Assembly (NCBI GenBank): GCA_009908855.1
Contig: JAAAOM010000001.1
Span: 1-62,275 of the forward strand
Direction: 5' to 3'
DNA from: Bacteroidota bacterium
GTDB lineage: Bacteria; Bacteroidota; Bacteroidia; Bacteroidales; JAAAOM01
Length of the DNA stretch: 62,275 bases
How positions within the stretch are numbered: position 1 is the first letter of the stretch; each line of letters opens with the position of its first letter. The notes below the pieces were generated by a model. That model ran no database searches. It had not been told where the DNA came from and saw nothing but the letters and a program-made list of their open reading frames with translations. Both the position numbers and the translations under genes were made by a program. Shown here piece by piece: positions 17,980 to 26,657 of this stretch.

Positions 17980-18726
17980 TTAAAAATTCAATCTTTCCTT
18001 CAGGTTTTTTAAGCCACTCTTACTCACTTTTAATTTATCACCCGATTTTAATATGGCCACATACGATCCTTTTTCATAAGGCTGAAGCTGCGCTACCTGG
18101 TCAATACGGACAATATACGACCGATGCACACGTACAAAATCATCCGGATTCAAATGGTCCTCAAAATATTTCATAGTGGCTTGTTTCAAATGCTTCCCTT
18201 CCGATGTATACAACATCACATAATCATCCTGTGCTTCAAAATAGCTTATTTTGGTAACAGGAATTACATTTATTCTGGTGCCTGATTTAACCACTACACG
18301 TTCAATATGCTCAGTAATAGGCTGGTTGACCAGTTCTCTAATTTTTTCTTTCGAGGGCTGTTTATTCTCAATTTTTTGCACAGCTTTTTCAATCGCCGTC
18401 CCCATGCGTTCTTTTGAAAAAGGCTTGAGCAGGTAATCAACCGCATTTAATTCAAAGGCTTTGATGGCATATTCGTTGTAAGCGGTGGTAAAAATAATTT
18501 CGGGTTCGTAATTTAATAACTCCAACATTTCAAAGCCATTGAGTTTGGGCATTTGAATGTCTAAAAACACCAAATCGGGCTGTTTGTCGTTTATAGCCAC
18601 TGCTCCGTTGAAACCGTCCACACATTCATCTATGAGCTCGATGTCGGGAAAATCCTGTAAAAAATTTTTAATCAGCGTTCTGCCTAATTCTTCATCTTCA
18701 ACAATAATAGCTTTAATCTTTTCCAT
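17980..18726 (-). CDS. LytTR-family response regulator
   Basis: 248 residues. A receiver domain (1-120) has acidic residues in IIVEDEELGR, phospho-acceptor Asp56 in LVFLDIQMP and Lys in DYLLKPFSKER. A LytTR DNA-binding domain follows at about 140-245: VVKSGTRINVIPVTKISYFE, EGKHLKQATMKYFEDHL and FVRVHRSYIV. LytTR regulators bind promoters of target operons as dimers. Its start codon lies inside the end of the upstream sensor kinase gene (14-base overlap), so the two are translationally coupled and form a two-component pair. Confidence 0.92.
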   Translation of the reverse strand: MEKIKAIIVEDEELGRTLIKNFLQDFPDIELIDECVDGFNGAVAINDKQPDLVFLDIQMPKLNGFEMLELLNYEPEIIFTTAYNEYAIKAFELNAVDYLLKPFSKERMGTAIEKAVQKIENKQPSKEKIRELVNQPITEHIERVVVKSGTRINVIPVTKISYFEAQDDYVMLYTSEGKHLKQATMKYFEDHLNPDDFVRVHRSYIVRIDQVAQLQPYEKGSYVAILKSGDKLKVSKSGLKNLKERLNF

Positions 18727-19792
18727 GGTCTTTTTGTGTTTTATGAATATGCTGAGGGATAAACAAATTTATAGTAAATGTCGTTTCCGTTTTTTCAATT
18801 TTCATCAAATCGGGCCGGCCATAAATCAGTTGCAGACGTTTGGAGATGTTCAGCAATCCAAATCCTTCTCCCTGTTTGGTAATAAAATCGGCATCATAAG
18901 TGTTGCTTATTTTTACTTTCAGCATATTATGCCGGTAGGTGCAGGTAATGTTAATATGCGATTGATCGGTGCTTTCGTATACGCCATATTTAATGGCATT
19001 TTCTATGATAGGTTGTAATATTAATGCCGGTAAACTGGCATCTCTGCATTGCTGATGGATTTCTTTATCGATATTTAAACGCGATCCAAAACGGATTTTT
19101 TCAATGTCAAGATACCTGTTAATGTTATTAATTTCTTTTTCAAGGGTTACCAGTTGTTCATCCTTCTTGGCCAGGCTATAACGCATAAACTCAGATAATT
19201 TAATAACCATTTCCTGCGCTTTTTCAGGCATAATCATGGTTAATGAACTGATGGAATTAAGTGAATTAAACAGGAAATGCGGATTGATCTGTGATTTTAA
19301 TGTTTTTAATTCCGATTCTCTGATCAGCGCTCTCAATTCGGTTTCTTTTTCCTGCTTATCACGATAATTTTTATAGTATATCACCAAATAATAAAAAAGC
19401 ACAATGAGTGAATATAGCAAAATACCCGTTGTTATGCGCCAGGGAATAGTCATGGAAATAAACTCCATTACATCGGGTTTTTGGGCAAAAATTGAGTTGA
19501 TAATATAAAAACCGATGGATATCCAGATACCAATGGTAAGCACACTATAAGCCAAATGCTGTATGATATGCAGAAATAACGACCGCTCTTCTGAACTGCT
19601 GAAATAGATCGGGAACCAAATACCTATACCAATAATCGCAAACAGGATATTAAAAACAAGGCTGTCGATAATACTCTCGGTAAGCGGTATTTCATAAGCA
19701 AAAAAAAGCAAGGTAAAATGCGAACAGCAAATAAACAGCCAGAACGCTGCATAAGCAATGATCAAACGGGTATTTTTAAACAGGGGTATCAT
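18713..19792 (-). CDS. LytS/YehU-type sensor histidine kinase
   Basis: 359 residues. Four membrane helices fill the first half (about 8-33, 45-66, 73-100 and 110-137). A short coiled coil leads to a His_kinase domain of the LytS type: SQINPHFLFNSLNSISSL with the phospho-acceptor His, then an ATPase domain with LQPIIENAIKYG and GEGFGLLNISKRL. There is no extracellular sensor domain beyond the helices and short loops, so it probably senses a membrane-associated cue. It is coupled by overlap to the LytTR regulator. A LiaF-like gene lies 74 bases upstream on the same strand, a common arrangement in Bacteroidota. Confidence 0.92.
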   Translation of the reverse strand: MIPLFKNTRLIIAYAAFWLFICCSHFTLLFFAYEIPLTESIIDSLVFNILFAIIGIGIWFPIYFSSSEERSLFLHIIQHLAYSVLTIGIWISIGFYIINSIFAQKPDVMEFISMTIPWRITTGILLYSLIVLFYYLVIYYKNYRDKQEKETELRALIRESELKTLKSQINPHFLFNSLNSISSLTMIMPEKAQEMVIKLSEFMRYSLAKKDEQLVTLEKEINNINRYLDIEKIRFGSRLNIDKEIHQQCRDASLPALILQPIIENAIKYGVYESTDQSHINITCTYRHNMLKVKISNTYDADFITKQGEGFGLLNISKRLQLIYGRPDLMKIEKTETTFTINLFIPQHIHKTQKDHGKD

Positions 19793-19866
19793 ACGTTAAA
19801 ATTAAAAATAATGCTGACCGAAAGAATATAAAACATACCAAACGGCCAGCATTAACACCTACCTAC

Positions 19867-20565
19867 CTAAAAACTCTTTATTTCGCCACCGCCGAAGAGC
19901 ACAAATCCTTTTATAATGAGCTCACTTTCGGTTTCAATGTTCATCTTATTAGAAATACGGCCATCTTTAAAACCGCCAAAAACCGAAACCACCTGAATTT
20001 TTACTTTCCAATCTTCGGGGATGATCAGTTTCAATCCGCCAAATACGGCAAACATATCAATGTATTGCTTCCCTTTGGCCAGCTTTGAGCGAATCAGGTT
20101 CAGGTTAGAACCGCCGAATATACAGGTTACTCTTCCCCCCTGGAAACCATCGGATTGTATGAATTTCTCACTGCCTCCAAACACATTAACTTCATCAACT
20201 ACATCGGCACTGTCAACATCAGGCCTTTTCTCACAGGCACCAAATACATTTTTTCTCAAAATGAGCATGATTCCCACCAGTATTAATAGTCCGGGCCAAA
20301 ATAATTGCCAGAAATTAAAATGAAAATCAAAGAACTCCGGCAGATACAATGCCGTACCAATAAATAGTAATACAACTCCGGGTGTTTTATCGGCATGTAT
20401 GCTTAGGTTAATAATACCAATAACTATCAGTATCATACGCCAGTTGAAAATATACCTGGTGATCTGATAATCGATTAACCCCAGGTTTTTTGCCAATAGC
20501 AATGCCCCAAAAAGCAATATTACAATTCCGATTAGTAACCGTTTTACTGAATGCTTATTGTCCAT
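19867..20565 (-). CDS. LiaF-like membrane protein (LiaF transmembrane plus cell wall-active antibiotics response domain)
   Basis: About 232 residues. Four hydrophobic stretches occupy the first half (VKRLLIGIVILLFGALLLA and three more up to residue about 105). The C-terminal half is a beta-helix-like domain with repeats of the FGG pattern (NVFGGSEKF, CIFGGSNLNL, AVFGGLKLI, SVFGGFKDG, VLFGGGE), as in LiaF of Firmicutes, a negative regulator of the LiaRS cell-envelope stress system. The start was set at ATG 20565 because GGAGGA lies 5 bases before it; an upstream in-frame ATG at 20589 would bury that ribosome site. Its neighbours LytS-type kinase and LytTR regulator suggest it modulates that pair. 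Confidence 0.8.
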   Translation of the reverse strand: MDNKHSVKRLLIGIVILLFGALLLAKNLGLIDYQITRYIFNWRMILIVIGIINLSIHADKTPGVVLLFIGTALYLPEFFDFHFNFWQLFWPGLLILVGIMLILRKNVFGACEKRPDVDSADVVDEVNVFGGSEKFIQSDGFQGGRVTCIFGGSNLNLIRSKLAKGKQYIDMFAVFGGLKLIIPEDWKVKIQVVSVFGGFKDGRISNKMNIETESELIIKGFVLFGGGEIKSF

Positions 20566-20924
20566 ATATTCCTCCATCTGTAAAATCAAATCAAAAATAG
20601 ATTTTTACATGAACCACCGAAATAAAAAATCGGCGAATGGAACATTTTTTTCGGTAAAGTTGGCCGAATTGATTATTTTGCCACAAAAAAGAATGTCATG
20701 GTTCTTAGCGGTAAATTCATACATCAGGAAATTTATTATATCAACAATTACTTTTTTTATTCAAAAAATGTATGATAAAATTATAGTGCAATTATTTATA
20801 AAATAAGGATTTAATAGAATAATGTAATTAACAGTGGCTGAAAAAAACGGATTAAAGGTGTCCGATAATTTATAGTGATTCTAAATATTTTTATTTCTTT
20901 GGATTATTTTTAAACTTTGCACCC
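20566..20924. other. Divergent intergenic region, LiaF-like gene and carboxylase operon
   Basis: This roughly 360-base gap is very AT-rich and holds no credible coding frame. A -7 box for the minus-strand LiaF-like gene is at 20592-20599. Upstream of the carboxylase ATG the sequence ACTTTGCACCC resembles a Bacteroidota -7 element with a very short leader, but the spacing of the TA is off by one. Confidence 0.5.
20592..20599 (-). promoter_or_regulatory. Candidate -7 box of the LiaF-like gene
   Basis: The minus strand reads TATTTTTG, a full TAnnTTTG match. Transcription would start near 20585, about 20 bases before the chosen ATG at 20565 and just ahead of its GGAGGA ribosome site. This supports the shorter start. 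Confidence 0.45.
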
Positions 20925-22484
20925 ATGGATGTAAATGGCAAACAATTCAAGCGGTTTCTTGAAAGATATGACATACTTGCTGAACAAAACAGCAAGGAAA
21001 AGGCAAAAAAACAGCATGCCAAAGGTAAATTAACCGCAAACGAGCGCATACAGTTGCTATTGGATGAAAACACTTTTGAGGAAGTGGATGCGTTTGTAAA
21101 AGCTTCACAAACAGCATCGGATTTTGGCGCTGCCGGAAATGATAATTACGGAGACGGGGTTATAATCGGGCATGGCAAAATACGTGGCCGACTGGTGTTT
21201 GTATATGCACAGGATTTTACGGTAATGGGCGGATCGCTTGGATTGGTGCATGCCACCAAAATTGCCAAAATACAGGATATGGCCTTAAAAATGGGTGCCC
21301 CCATTATTGGCCTTATTGACTCGGGCGGAGCACGAATACAGGAGGGAATAGCCAGTTTGGCCGGTTATGCCGGTATTTTTCACAGGAATGTCCATTCATC
21401 AGGTGTTATTCCGCAAATATCTTCCATCATGGGACCTGCAGCCGGGGGAGCCGTATATTCACCTTCGCTAACCGATTTTATCTTCATGACCAACGAAACA
21501 TCTTATATGTTTGTAACCGGGCCTAATGTAGTGAAGGAAGTGCTGAATGAAGAAGTTACATTTGAAGAACTCGGGGGCGCCAATGTGCACTCCACCAAAA
21601 GCGGGGTAGCTCATTTTATTTACGAGGATGAAGAAAATACCCTACGTGGTATCCGTAAATTAATGTCCTATTTACCGGCAAATAATATTGAAAATCCACC
21701 GGTAAGGGAATTTAACTGTGAACAGCCTGATTATGAGGAAAAATTGCGCGACCTGGTGCCGGATGAACCCGATAAACCTTATGATGTTAAAGACGTTATA
21801 CAACTAATAGTTGATACAGATAGTTTTTTTGAAGTTGCGAAATACTATGCGGCCAATATAGTGGTTGGTTTTGCACGAATGAAAGGTAAAACCATCGGCA
21901 TAATAGCCAATCAGCCAAAAGTATTAGCAGGTGTACTGGATATTAATTCTTCCAATAAAGGAGCGCGATTTATTCGTTTTTGCGATAGCTTTAACATACC
22001 GTTGCTTACATTGGAAGATGTTCCGGGTTTCTTGCCGGGAACAGGACAGGAACATGAGGGTATAATTCGTCATGGAGCAAAACTTTTATATGCATACAGC
22101 GATGCCACCGTTCCAAAAATTACGGTTATATTACGTAAATCTTATGGGGGAGCATATTGTGTGATGAACAGTAAAAATCTTGGGGGAGATTTTAATTTTG
22201 CATGGCCAACCGCTGAAATTGCGGTTATGGGTCCGGAAGGTGCCGTGTCAATCCTTTATCGTAAAAAATTGGCTGAAGCCGAAGACCCGGTTCTGATGAA
22301 AAAAGAACTGGCGAAAAAATACCGGGACGAAATTGCCAATCCGTATGTTGCAGACGAAAAAGGATATATTGACGAGGTGATTGATCCGGCCATAACACGA
22401 CGTAAATTATTGTCGGCATTTGAGGCACTGGAAAATAAGCATGTGAATTCGCCATCGCGTAAGCATGGAAATATCCCTCTCTAG
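20925..22484 (+). CDS. Acyl-CoA carboxylase beta (carboxyltransferase) subunit
   Basis: 519 residues, the usual length of a PccB/AccD-type carboxyltransferase. Two crotonase-like halves are visible: the N-terminal half with VYAQDFTVMGGSLG, LIDSGGARIQEGI and GPAAGGAVYSPS, and the C-terminal half with GVLDINSSNKGARFIRFCD, TLEDVPGFLPG and RKSYGGAYCVM. It moves a carboxyl group from biotin to an acyl-CoA such as propionyl-CoA, or works in reverse in methylmalonyl-CoA decarboxylase. It is the first gene of an operon followed by biotin carboxylase (32-base gap) and a biotin carrier protein (35-base gap). Sequence alone does not settle which acyl-CoA is used. Confidence 0.92.
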   Translation: MDVNGKQFKRFLERYDILAEQNSKEKAKKQHAKGKLTANERIQLLLDENTFEEVDAFVKASQTASDFGAAGNDNYGDGVIIGHGKIRGRLVFVYAQDFTVMGGSLGLVHATKIAKIQDMALKMGAPIIGLIDSGGARIQEGIASLAGYAGIFHRNVHSSGVIPQISSIMGPAAGGAVYSPSLTDFIFMTNETSYMFVTGPNVVKEVLNEEVTFEELGGANVHSTKSGVAHFIYEDEENTLRGIRKLMSYLPANNIENPPVREFNCEQPDYEEKLRDLVPDEPDKPYDVKDVIQLIVDTDSFFEVAKYYAANIVVGFARMKGKTIGIIANQPKVLAGVLDINSSNKGARFIRFCDSFNIPLLTLEDVPGFLPGTGQEHEGIIRHGAKLLYAYSDATVPKITVILRKSYGGAYCVMNSKNLGGDFNFAWPTAEIAVMGPEGAVSILYRKKLAEAEDPVLMKKELAKKYRDEIANPYVADEKGYIDEVIDPAITRRKLLSAFEALENKHVNSPSRKHGNIPL

Positions 22485-22516
22485 TTTTTTTACTTCATTA
22501 ATTATATTTTTAAGGC

Positions 22517-24022
22517 ATGAAGATTACAAAATTACTAATTGCTAACAGGGGTGAAATAGCTGTAAGAATTATTAAAACAGCCAATAAACTGGGCATCAAA
22601 ACCTGTTGTATCAAAACCTCTCACGAACCCAAGGCCCACTATTTATCATTAGCTGATGAAATTATTGATTTCACGGATATTGTGAGCGATGTACCCGAGT
22701 TTCTGGACGTTGACCGCATCATTGAAGCGGCTGTAGCACATAAAGTCGATGCCATTCATCCGGGATACGGGTTTTTGGCTGAAAGTCCGTATTTTGCCCA
22801 ACGATGTGATGATGAGGGAATTACTTTTGTAGGGCCCTCTGCCGATGCTATATACAAGATGGGCAACAAAACCATTGCCAAACAAATTGCCACCAAGCAC
22901 AAGGTACCTTTGCTACAGGGTAGCCACGGCAATGTTAGTAATTTCGATGAAGCCATACAGATAGCCGATAAAATAGGCTATCCGGTTATCTTAAAAGCGG
23001 CATCAGGTGGTGGTGGCAGAGGTATGCGCATTGTTGAGAAAGCCTCGCAGATGGAAAAAATGTTTAAACTTGCCTCCAACGAGGCCGAAAAAGCCTTTAA
23101 CGACCCATCCGTTTTTATCGAGAAATATGTGCGAAATCCCCGGCACATCGAGTTTCAGATATTCGGTGATAAACAAGGTAACATAATTCACCTGGGTGAA
23201 AGAGAATGTTCTATTCAACGCAAACACCAAAAGCTAATTGAGGAATGTCCTTCACCCGCTTTATCACCCGAGCTGAGAGAAGAAATGGGTGCTGAAGCCA
23301 TCAGTATTGCCGATGCTGTAGGCTATTACAGCGCAGGTACCGTTGAATTTCTGCTGGATGAAGATAAGAAATTCTATTTTATGGAAATGAATACCCGTAT
23401 ACAGGTGGAACATCCGGTAACAGAGGAGGTAACTGGCCTGGACCTTATTGAAATGCAAATAAAAGTCGCCGAAGGTGATTCATTACCCATTAAACAGGAA
23501 GACGTGCAACTAAATGGCTGGGCCATGGAACTACGAATTAATGCCGAAGACGTACAGGCCGGTTTTTCTCCGAGTTTAGGGGTGGTGCATAAAGTAATCT
23601 ATCCCACTGGTCCGGGTATTCGTGTCGACACTGGTATGTACGACGATTCGGTGATCTCACCCAATTTCGATTCAATGGTAGCTAAACTCATTGTGCATGC
23701 TGATACACGCGAAGAAGTTATTAAAACACTAAAAAATGCCCTGAATAGTTTTTGGATTCGGGGGGTCAAAACCACCGTGCCATTTCATAAATATGTGCTT
23801 AGCCATAAAAAATTTATGAAGGGTGATATAAATACATCATTTATTGAAAAAGAACTGGATGCTTTTTATGAAACGGATCAGGACGAGATAATGCTGGCAG
23901 CATTTCTGGCTTCCTATGATTTTGCCAAAGAACTTGAGAATGAGTCGGCGGATGATGTAAATTTCGAAAAAGGAAAAGAAATAAATCCCTGGGTATTAAA
24001 TAAACGTCTAAAATCTTTATAA
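22517..24022 (+). CDS. Biotin carboxylase subunit of acyl-CoA carboxylase
   Basis: 501 residues. Biotin carboxylase N-domain (KLLIANRGEIAVRIIKTA), ATP-grasp domain with the glycine-rich loop ASGGGGRGMRIV, ERECSIQRKHQK and the catalytic MEMNTRIQVEHPVTE, then the biotin carboxylase C-domain with ELRINAED and SPNFDSMVAKLI. It carboxylates the biotin on the carrier protein with bicarbonate and ATP. It is slightly longer than AccC (about 450) because of a C-terminal extension ending VLNKRLKSL. The operon partners give the three parts of one enzyme: carboxyltransferase, biotin carboxylase and carrier. Confidence 0.93.
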   Translation: MKITKLLIANRGEIAVRIIKTANKLGIKTCCIKTSHEPKAHYLSLADEIIDFTDIVSDVPEFLDVDRIIEAAVAHKVDAIHPGYGFLAESPYFAQRCDDEGITFVGPSADAIYKMGNKTIAKQIATKHKVPLLQGSHGNVSNFDEAIQIADKIGYPVILKAASGGGGRGMRIVEKASQMEKMFKLASNEAEKAFNDPSVFIEKYVRNPRHIEFQIFGDKQGNIIHLGERECSIQRKHQKLIEECPSPALSPELREEMGAEAISIADAVGYYSAGTVEFLLDEDKKFYFMEMNTRIQVEHPVTEEVTGLDLIEMQIKVAEGDSLPIKQEDVQLNGWAMELRINAEDVQAGFSPSLGVVHKVIYPTGPGIRVDTGMYDDSVISPNFDSMVAKLIVHADTREEVIKTLKNALNSFWIRGVKTTVPFHKYVLSHKKFMKGDINTSFIEKELDAFYETDQDEIMLAAFLASYDFAKELENESADDVNFEKGKEINPWVLNKRLKSL

Positions 24023-24057
24023 CTTGTCTTGCTTTTGATAATTAATTCCTAAAGCTT

Positions 24058-24582
24058 ATGAGAAGATCAAAAAAAAACACCGAAAAATATATTGCCCTTT
24101 CTGCGGAAGGTAAAAAATTTGAGTTTCGCGATATACTCAATGGCGAGGTTAAAGTAAACAACAAGACCCAAAAAATAAAATTTCGTCAAAACAACGGACT
24201 TAATTTTATAATTTACAAAAACAAAAAATATTTGGTTGATATACTTGAGAAAGACCAGAATAAATATGAAATCATTGTTAACGGTATTGGCCATTCATTT
24301 ACCGTTGAATCACCTTTTTCCTACAGGAGAAAAAAATTCCTGGAAAAAAGTAAACAAAATTCCAAAACCGAATCCATTACTGCACCCATGCCGGGTAAAA
24401 TAGTGGATGTATTGGTTGAAAATCATGCTGAAATTAATAAGGGGGAACCCATTATTATCCTGGAGGCCATGAAAATGCAAAATGAGATACTTTCCCATGT
24501 ATCCGGAACGATTAAAAACATTCATGTAAAGAAGAATGAGAATGTAATGAAAGATGATCTAATCCTGGAGGTTGAAAAATAA
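24058..24582 (+). CDS. Biotin carboxyl carrier protein of acyl-CoA carboxylase
   Basis: 174 residues. The C-terminal biotinyl domain (about 105-174) has the biotin attachment motif EAMKMQNE with the modified Lys139, preceded by TAPMPGKIVDVLV. The first 100 residues are a lysine-rich, beta-rich region with no named domain that probably docks to the other subunits, as in the carrier parts of propionyl-CoA carboxylases. It is the last gene of the carboxylase operon. The lipoyl alternative is unlikely because of the MKM motif and its neighbours. Confidence 0.9.
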   Translation: MRRSKKNTEKYIALSAEGKKFEFRDILNGEVKVNNKTQKIKFRQNNGLNFIIYKNKKYLVDILEKDQNKYEIIVNGIGHSFTVESPFSYRRKKFLEKSKQNSKTESITAPMPGKIVDVLVENHAEINKGEPIIILEAMKMQNEILSHVSGTIKNIHVKKNENVMKDDLILEVEK

Positions 24583-24583
24583 A

Positions 24584-24721
24584 TCAACCGCTTCGGTTTA
24601 AATCATGTAATTGCTGTTCAATCCGTTTTAATGCATTGTTTTCAATTTCGGCAAGGTCTCTTTCGATCCGTTGCAGGTAAGCCTGCAAATAGGCAATATT
24701 ATGTTGTTTTTCGGGAGCCAT
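24584..24721 (-). CDS. Possible 45-residue coiled-coil protein
   Basis: An uninterrupted frame from ATG 24721 to TGA 24584 encodes 45 residues, beginning MAPEKQHNIAYLQAYLQRIE and ending in QQLHDLNRSG. The heptad-like spacing of Leu, Ile and Ala, and the high Glu/Gln/Arg content, suggest a single amphipathic helix or coiled coil. It fills the gap between the convergent carrier-protein gene and the outer membrane gene. Coding-like composition is the only evidence, and no family was recognised. Confidence 0.4.
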   Translation of the reverse strand: MAPEKQHNIAYLQAYLQRIERDLAEIENNALKRIEQQLHDLNRSG

Positions 24722-24798
24722 TTTTAATGTTTATTTGTATATATAACACCTGATAGATGTTTCTCCCTTACTGCCAAACAATAAATATGCCATTTTTT

Positions 24799-25431
24799 TT
24801 AATTTCCGATAGTATAGTATAAACTAATATTTACTACGTTGTTATAATCACTAACATTGTAGCCTAACTGGCGAGCTAACCAGCTATAGTGCCTTCCATT
24901 AATACCTGCATCATCGGTTAACCCGAGTAATGAATAGGTATATCTGGCTTCTACCGAGAATGACTCATTAATCGCATAAGCAGCTCCCAACAGCCATCCA
25001 AGATCAAAATCCTGATACCCCTGAACCGCTCCGGTTGCTATTTCAGTACCTTCCTGAAATGAATGAAACAAGTAGGCAGGTGATAGGCCACCATGAAATG
25101 AAAAGGCCTCATATTTCGGTAATGAATAGCCCAATAAAATCGGTAACTCAATATAATGTAGTGTTCTTTTATAAAAATCAGAATTATCTTCATTGTCTTG
25201 CTTCGCAGCCCCTTTTCCGGTATATTTAATTTCAAAACGGGTAAAAAAGTATCGGGCCATATCGGTTTGTGCAAAAACACCGGCTGTTAAACCACCTTTG
25301 TGAAATCCTGCATACGTATCACCGTCAATCTGACTGGCAGATAAACCGGCCATTATACCGCCATCGAATCGTTGCGCTTCAGCAATGGGTGCAACAAAAA
25401 TTAATGAATAAATAAATAGTAATCGTATCAT
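24799..25431 (-). CDS. Outer membrane beta-barrel protein (porin-like, PorT-type family)
   Basis: 210 residues. The signal peptide (MIRLLFIYSLIFVAPIAEAQ) is followed by RFDGGIMAGLSASQIDGDTY, the usual opening of small Bacteroidota outer membrane barrels. Alternating aromatic and polar residues run through the rest (TRFEIKYTGKGAA, LHYIELPILLGYSLP, FSVEARYTYSLLG), and the last residues NVVNISLYYTIGN resemble a barrel-closing strand. About eight strands are expected. The function is unknown; members include PorT of the T9SS, but similarity beyond the fold is not claimed. It ends 2 bases after the aminotransferase on the same strand, so the two are likely co-transcribed. Confidence 0.8.
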   Translation of the reverse strand: MIRLLFIYSLIFVAPIAEAQRFDGGIMAGLSASQIDGDTYAGFHKGGLTAGVFAQTDMARYFFTRFEIKYTGKGAAKQDNEDNSDFYKRTLHYIELPILLGYSLPKYEAFSFHGGLSPAYLFHSFQEGTEIATGAVQGYQDFDLGWLLGAAYAINESFSVEARYTYSLLGLTDDAGINGRHYSWLARQLGYNVSDYNNVVNISLYYTIGN

Positions 25432-25433
25432 GG

Positions 25434-26630
25434 TTAATAATCTTTGTTTGTACTTAGCAATTCCCTGGTGGCCTCAGCCAGTCGTTTAATACCTTCATCA
25501 ATAAGATTTTCATCTACACATGAAAAATTCAGCCGCAATGTATTGGTCTCCCGCCCATCCGTATAAAATGGATTGCCGGGTACAAAGGCCACTTTTTTTT
25601 GTATGGCAATGTCAAATAATTTCATGGTAGATATACCTTCAGGCAGCATAACCCATAGAAACATGCCTCCTTCGGGCAGGGTAAAATCAACACCTTCCGG
25701 AAAATATTTACGCAGCGCGGCGATCATGGCCGTACGCTGTTTATCATATCGATCGCGGATCACAGCAATATGGCTGTCTATTTTATGTGTACTCAGGTAT
25801 TTAAATATAAGTCGTTGAATAAAATAATTGGTATGTAAATCGGCAGCCTGCTTGGCAATAACCAGCCTTTCCATATACGCTGCAGGTGCCACAAGCCATC
25901 CAAGCCGGAATGACGGTACAACGGTTTTGGAGAACGTACCGAGTAAAATGGTTTTTTCGGGCATCAGGGATTTAAAGGTTTTTTTCTCCCTGCCCGTATA
26001 TCTCAGGTCGCCATACGGATCGTCTTCAACAACAATTATGGGTTTATCGGTTAATAATTGGGCAATTATTTTACGTTTTTCGTCGGAATATGAAATGCCG
26101 GATGGATTTTGAAAATTTGGAACAGTGTAAAATAATTTGGGCTTGGAATGTTTTAATATTTGTTTAAAATGTTCTATGTCAGCCCCGTCTTTTTCGAGCC
26201 GAACCGCATTAAATGAAGCACGATACACCTGAAAAGCCTGTATTGCTCCTAAATAACCAGGTTCTTCAAGCATTACATCATCTGTTTCATTCAGGAATAT
26301 TTTTGCCATCAAATCCAGTCCCTGTTGGGAACCATTGGTGATCAGTATATTTTCCGGATTAACCTCCAACCCGTTTTTTGTTTTGTATCTTTTGGCTATA
26401 TATTCACGCAAAGGCAAATATCCCTCTGAATTACTGTACTGAAGGGCCTCTTTTCCGGCTTCATCAAATACCTCTGCTGATGCCTGTTTTAGTTGTTCCA
26501 CCGGAAACAGTTCACGATTGGGCAAGCCGCCGGCAAAAGATATAACATCCTTATCAACAGTAACTTTTAATATTTCCCGGATAAACGACCTGGGAACATC
26601 CGAGATGCGGTCAGAAAAAATTGAACTCAA
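25434..26630 (-). CDS. PLP-dependent aminotransferase (class I, 2-aminoadipate/LysN-like group)
   Basis: 398 residues, a complete fold-type I aminotransferase. VDKDVISFAGGLPNRELFP near the start, NGSQQGLDLMAKIF, YTVPNFQNPSG and VVEDDPYGDLRY are typical of the group that includes MocR-type C-terminal domains, kynurenine/2-aminoadipate aminotransferases and LysN. The PLP lysine is in GTFSKTVVPSFRLGW. No N-terminal helix-turn-helix is present, so it is an enzyme rather than a MocR-type regulator. The substrate cannot be fixed from the sequence; aromatic, branched-chain or aminoadipate substrates are all possible. Confidence 0.88.
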   Translation of the reverse strand: MSSIFSDRISDVPRSFIREILKVTVDKDVISFAGGLPNRELFPVEQLKQASAEVFDEAGKEALQYSNSEGYLPLREYIAKRYKTKNGLEVNPENILITNGSQQGLDLMAKIFLNETDDVMLEEPGYLGAIQAFQVYRASFNAVRLEKDGADIEHFKQILKHSKPKLFYTVPNFQNPSGISYSDEKRKIIAQLLTDKPIIVVEDDPYGDLRYTGREKKTFKSLMPEKTILLGTFSKTVVPSFRLGWLVAPAAYMERLVIAKQAADLHTNYFIQRLIFKYLSTHKIDSHIAVIRDRYDKQRTAMIAALRKYFPEGVDFTLPEGGMFLWVMLPEGISTMKLFDIAIQKKVAFVPGNPFYTDGRETNTLRLNFSCVDENLIDEGIKRLAEATRELLSTNKDY

Positions 26631-26657
26631 TGGTTAATCTCCTGTTTGTTTAGATTA

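Noticed and set aside
20665..20679. 15 bases shared with the aminopeptidase promoter region (61994-62008, inverted)
   Set aside because: A 15-base AT-rich match between two places in 62 kb is expected by chance.
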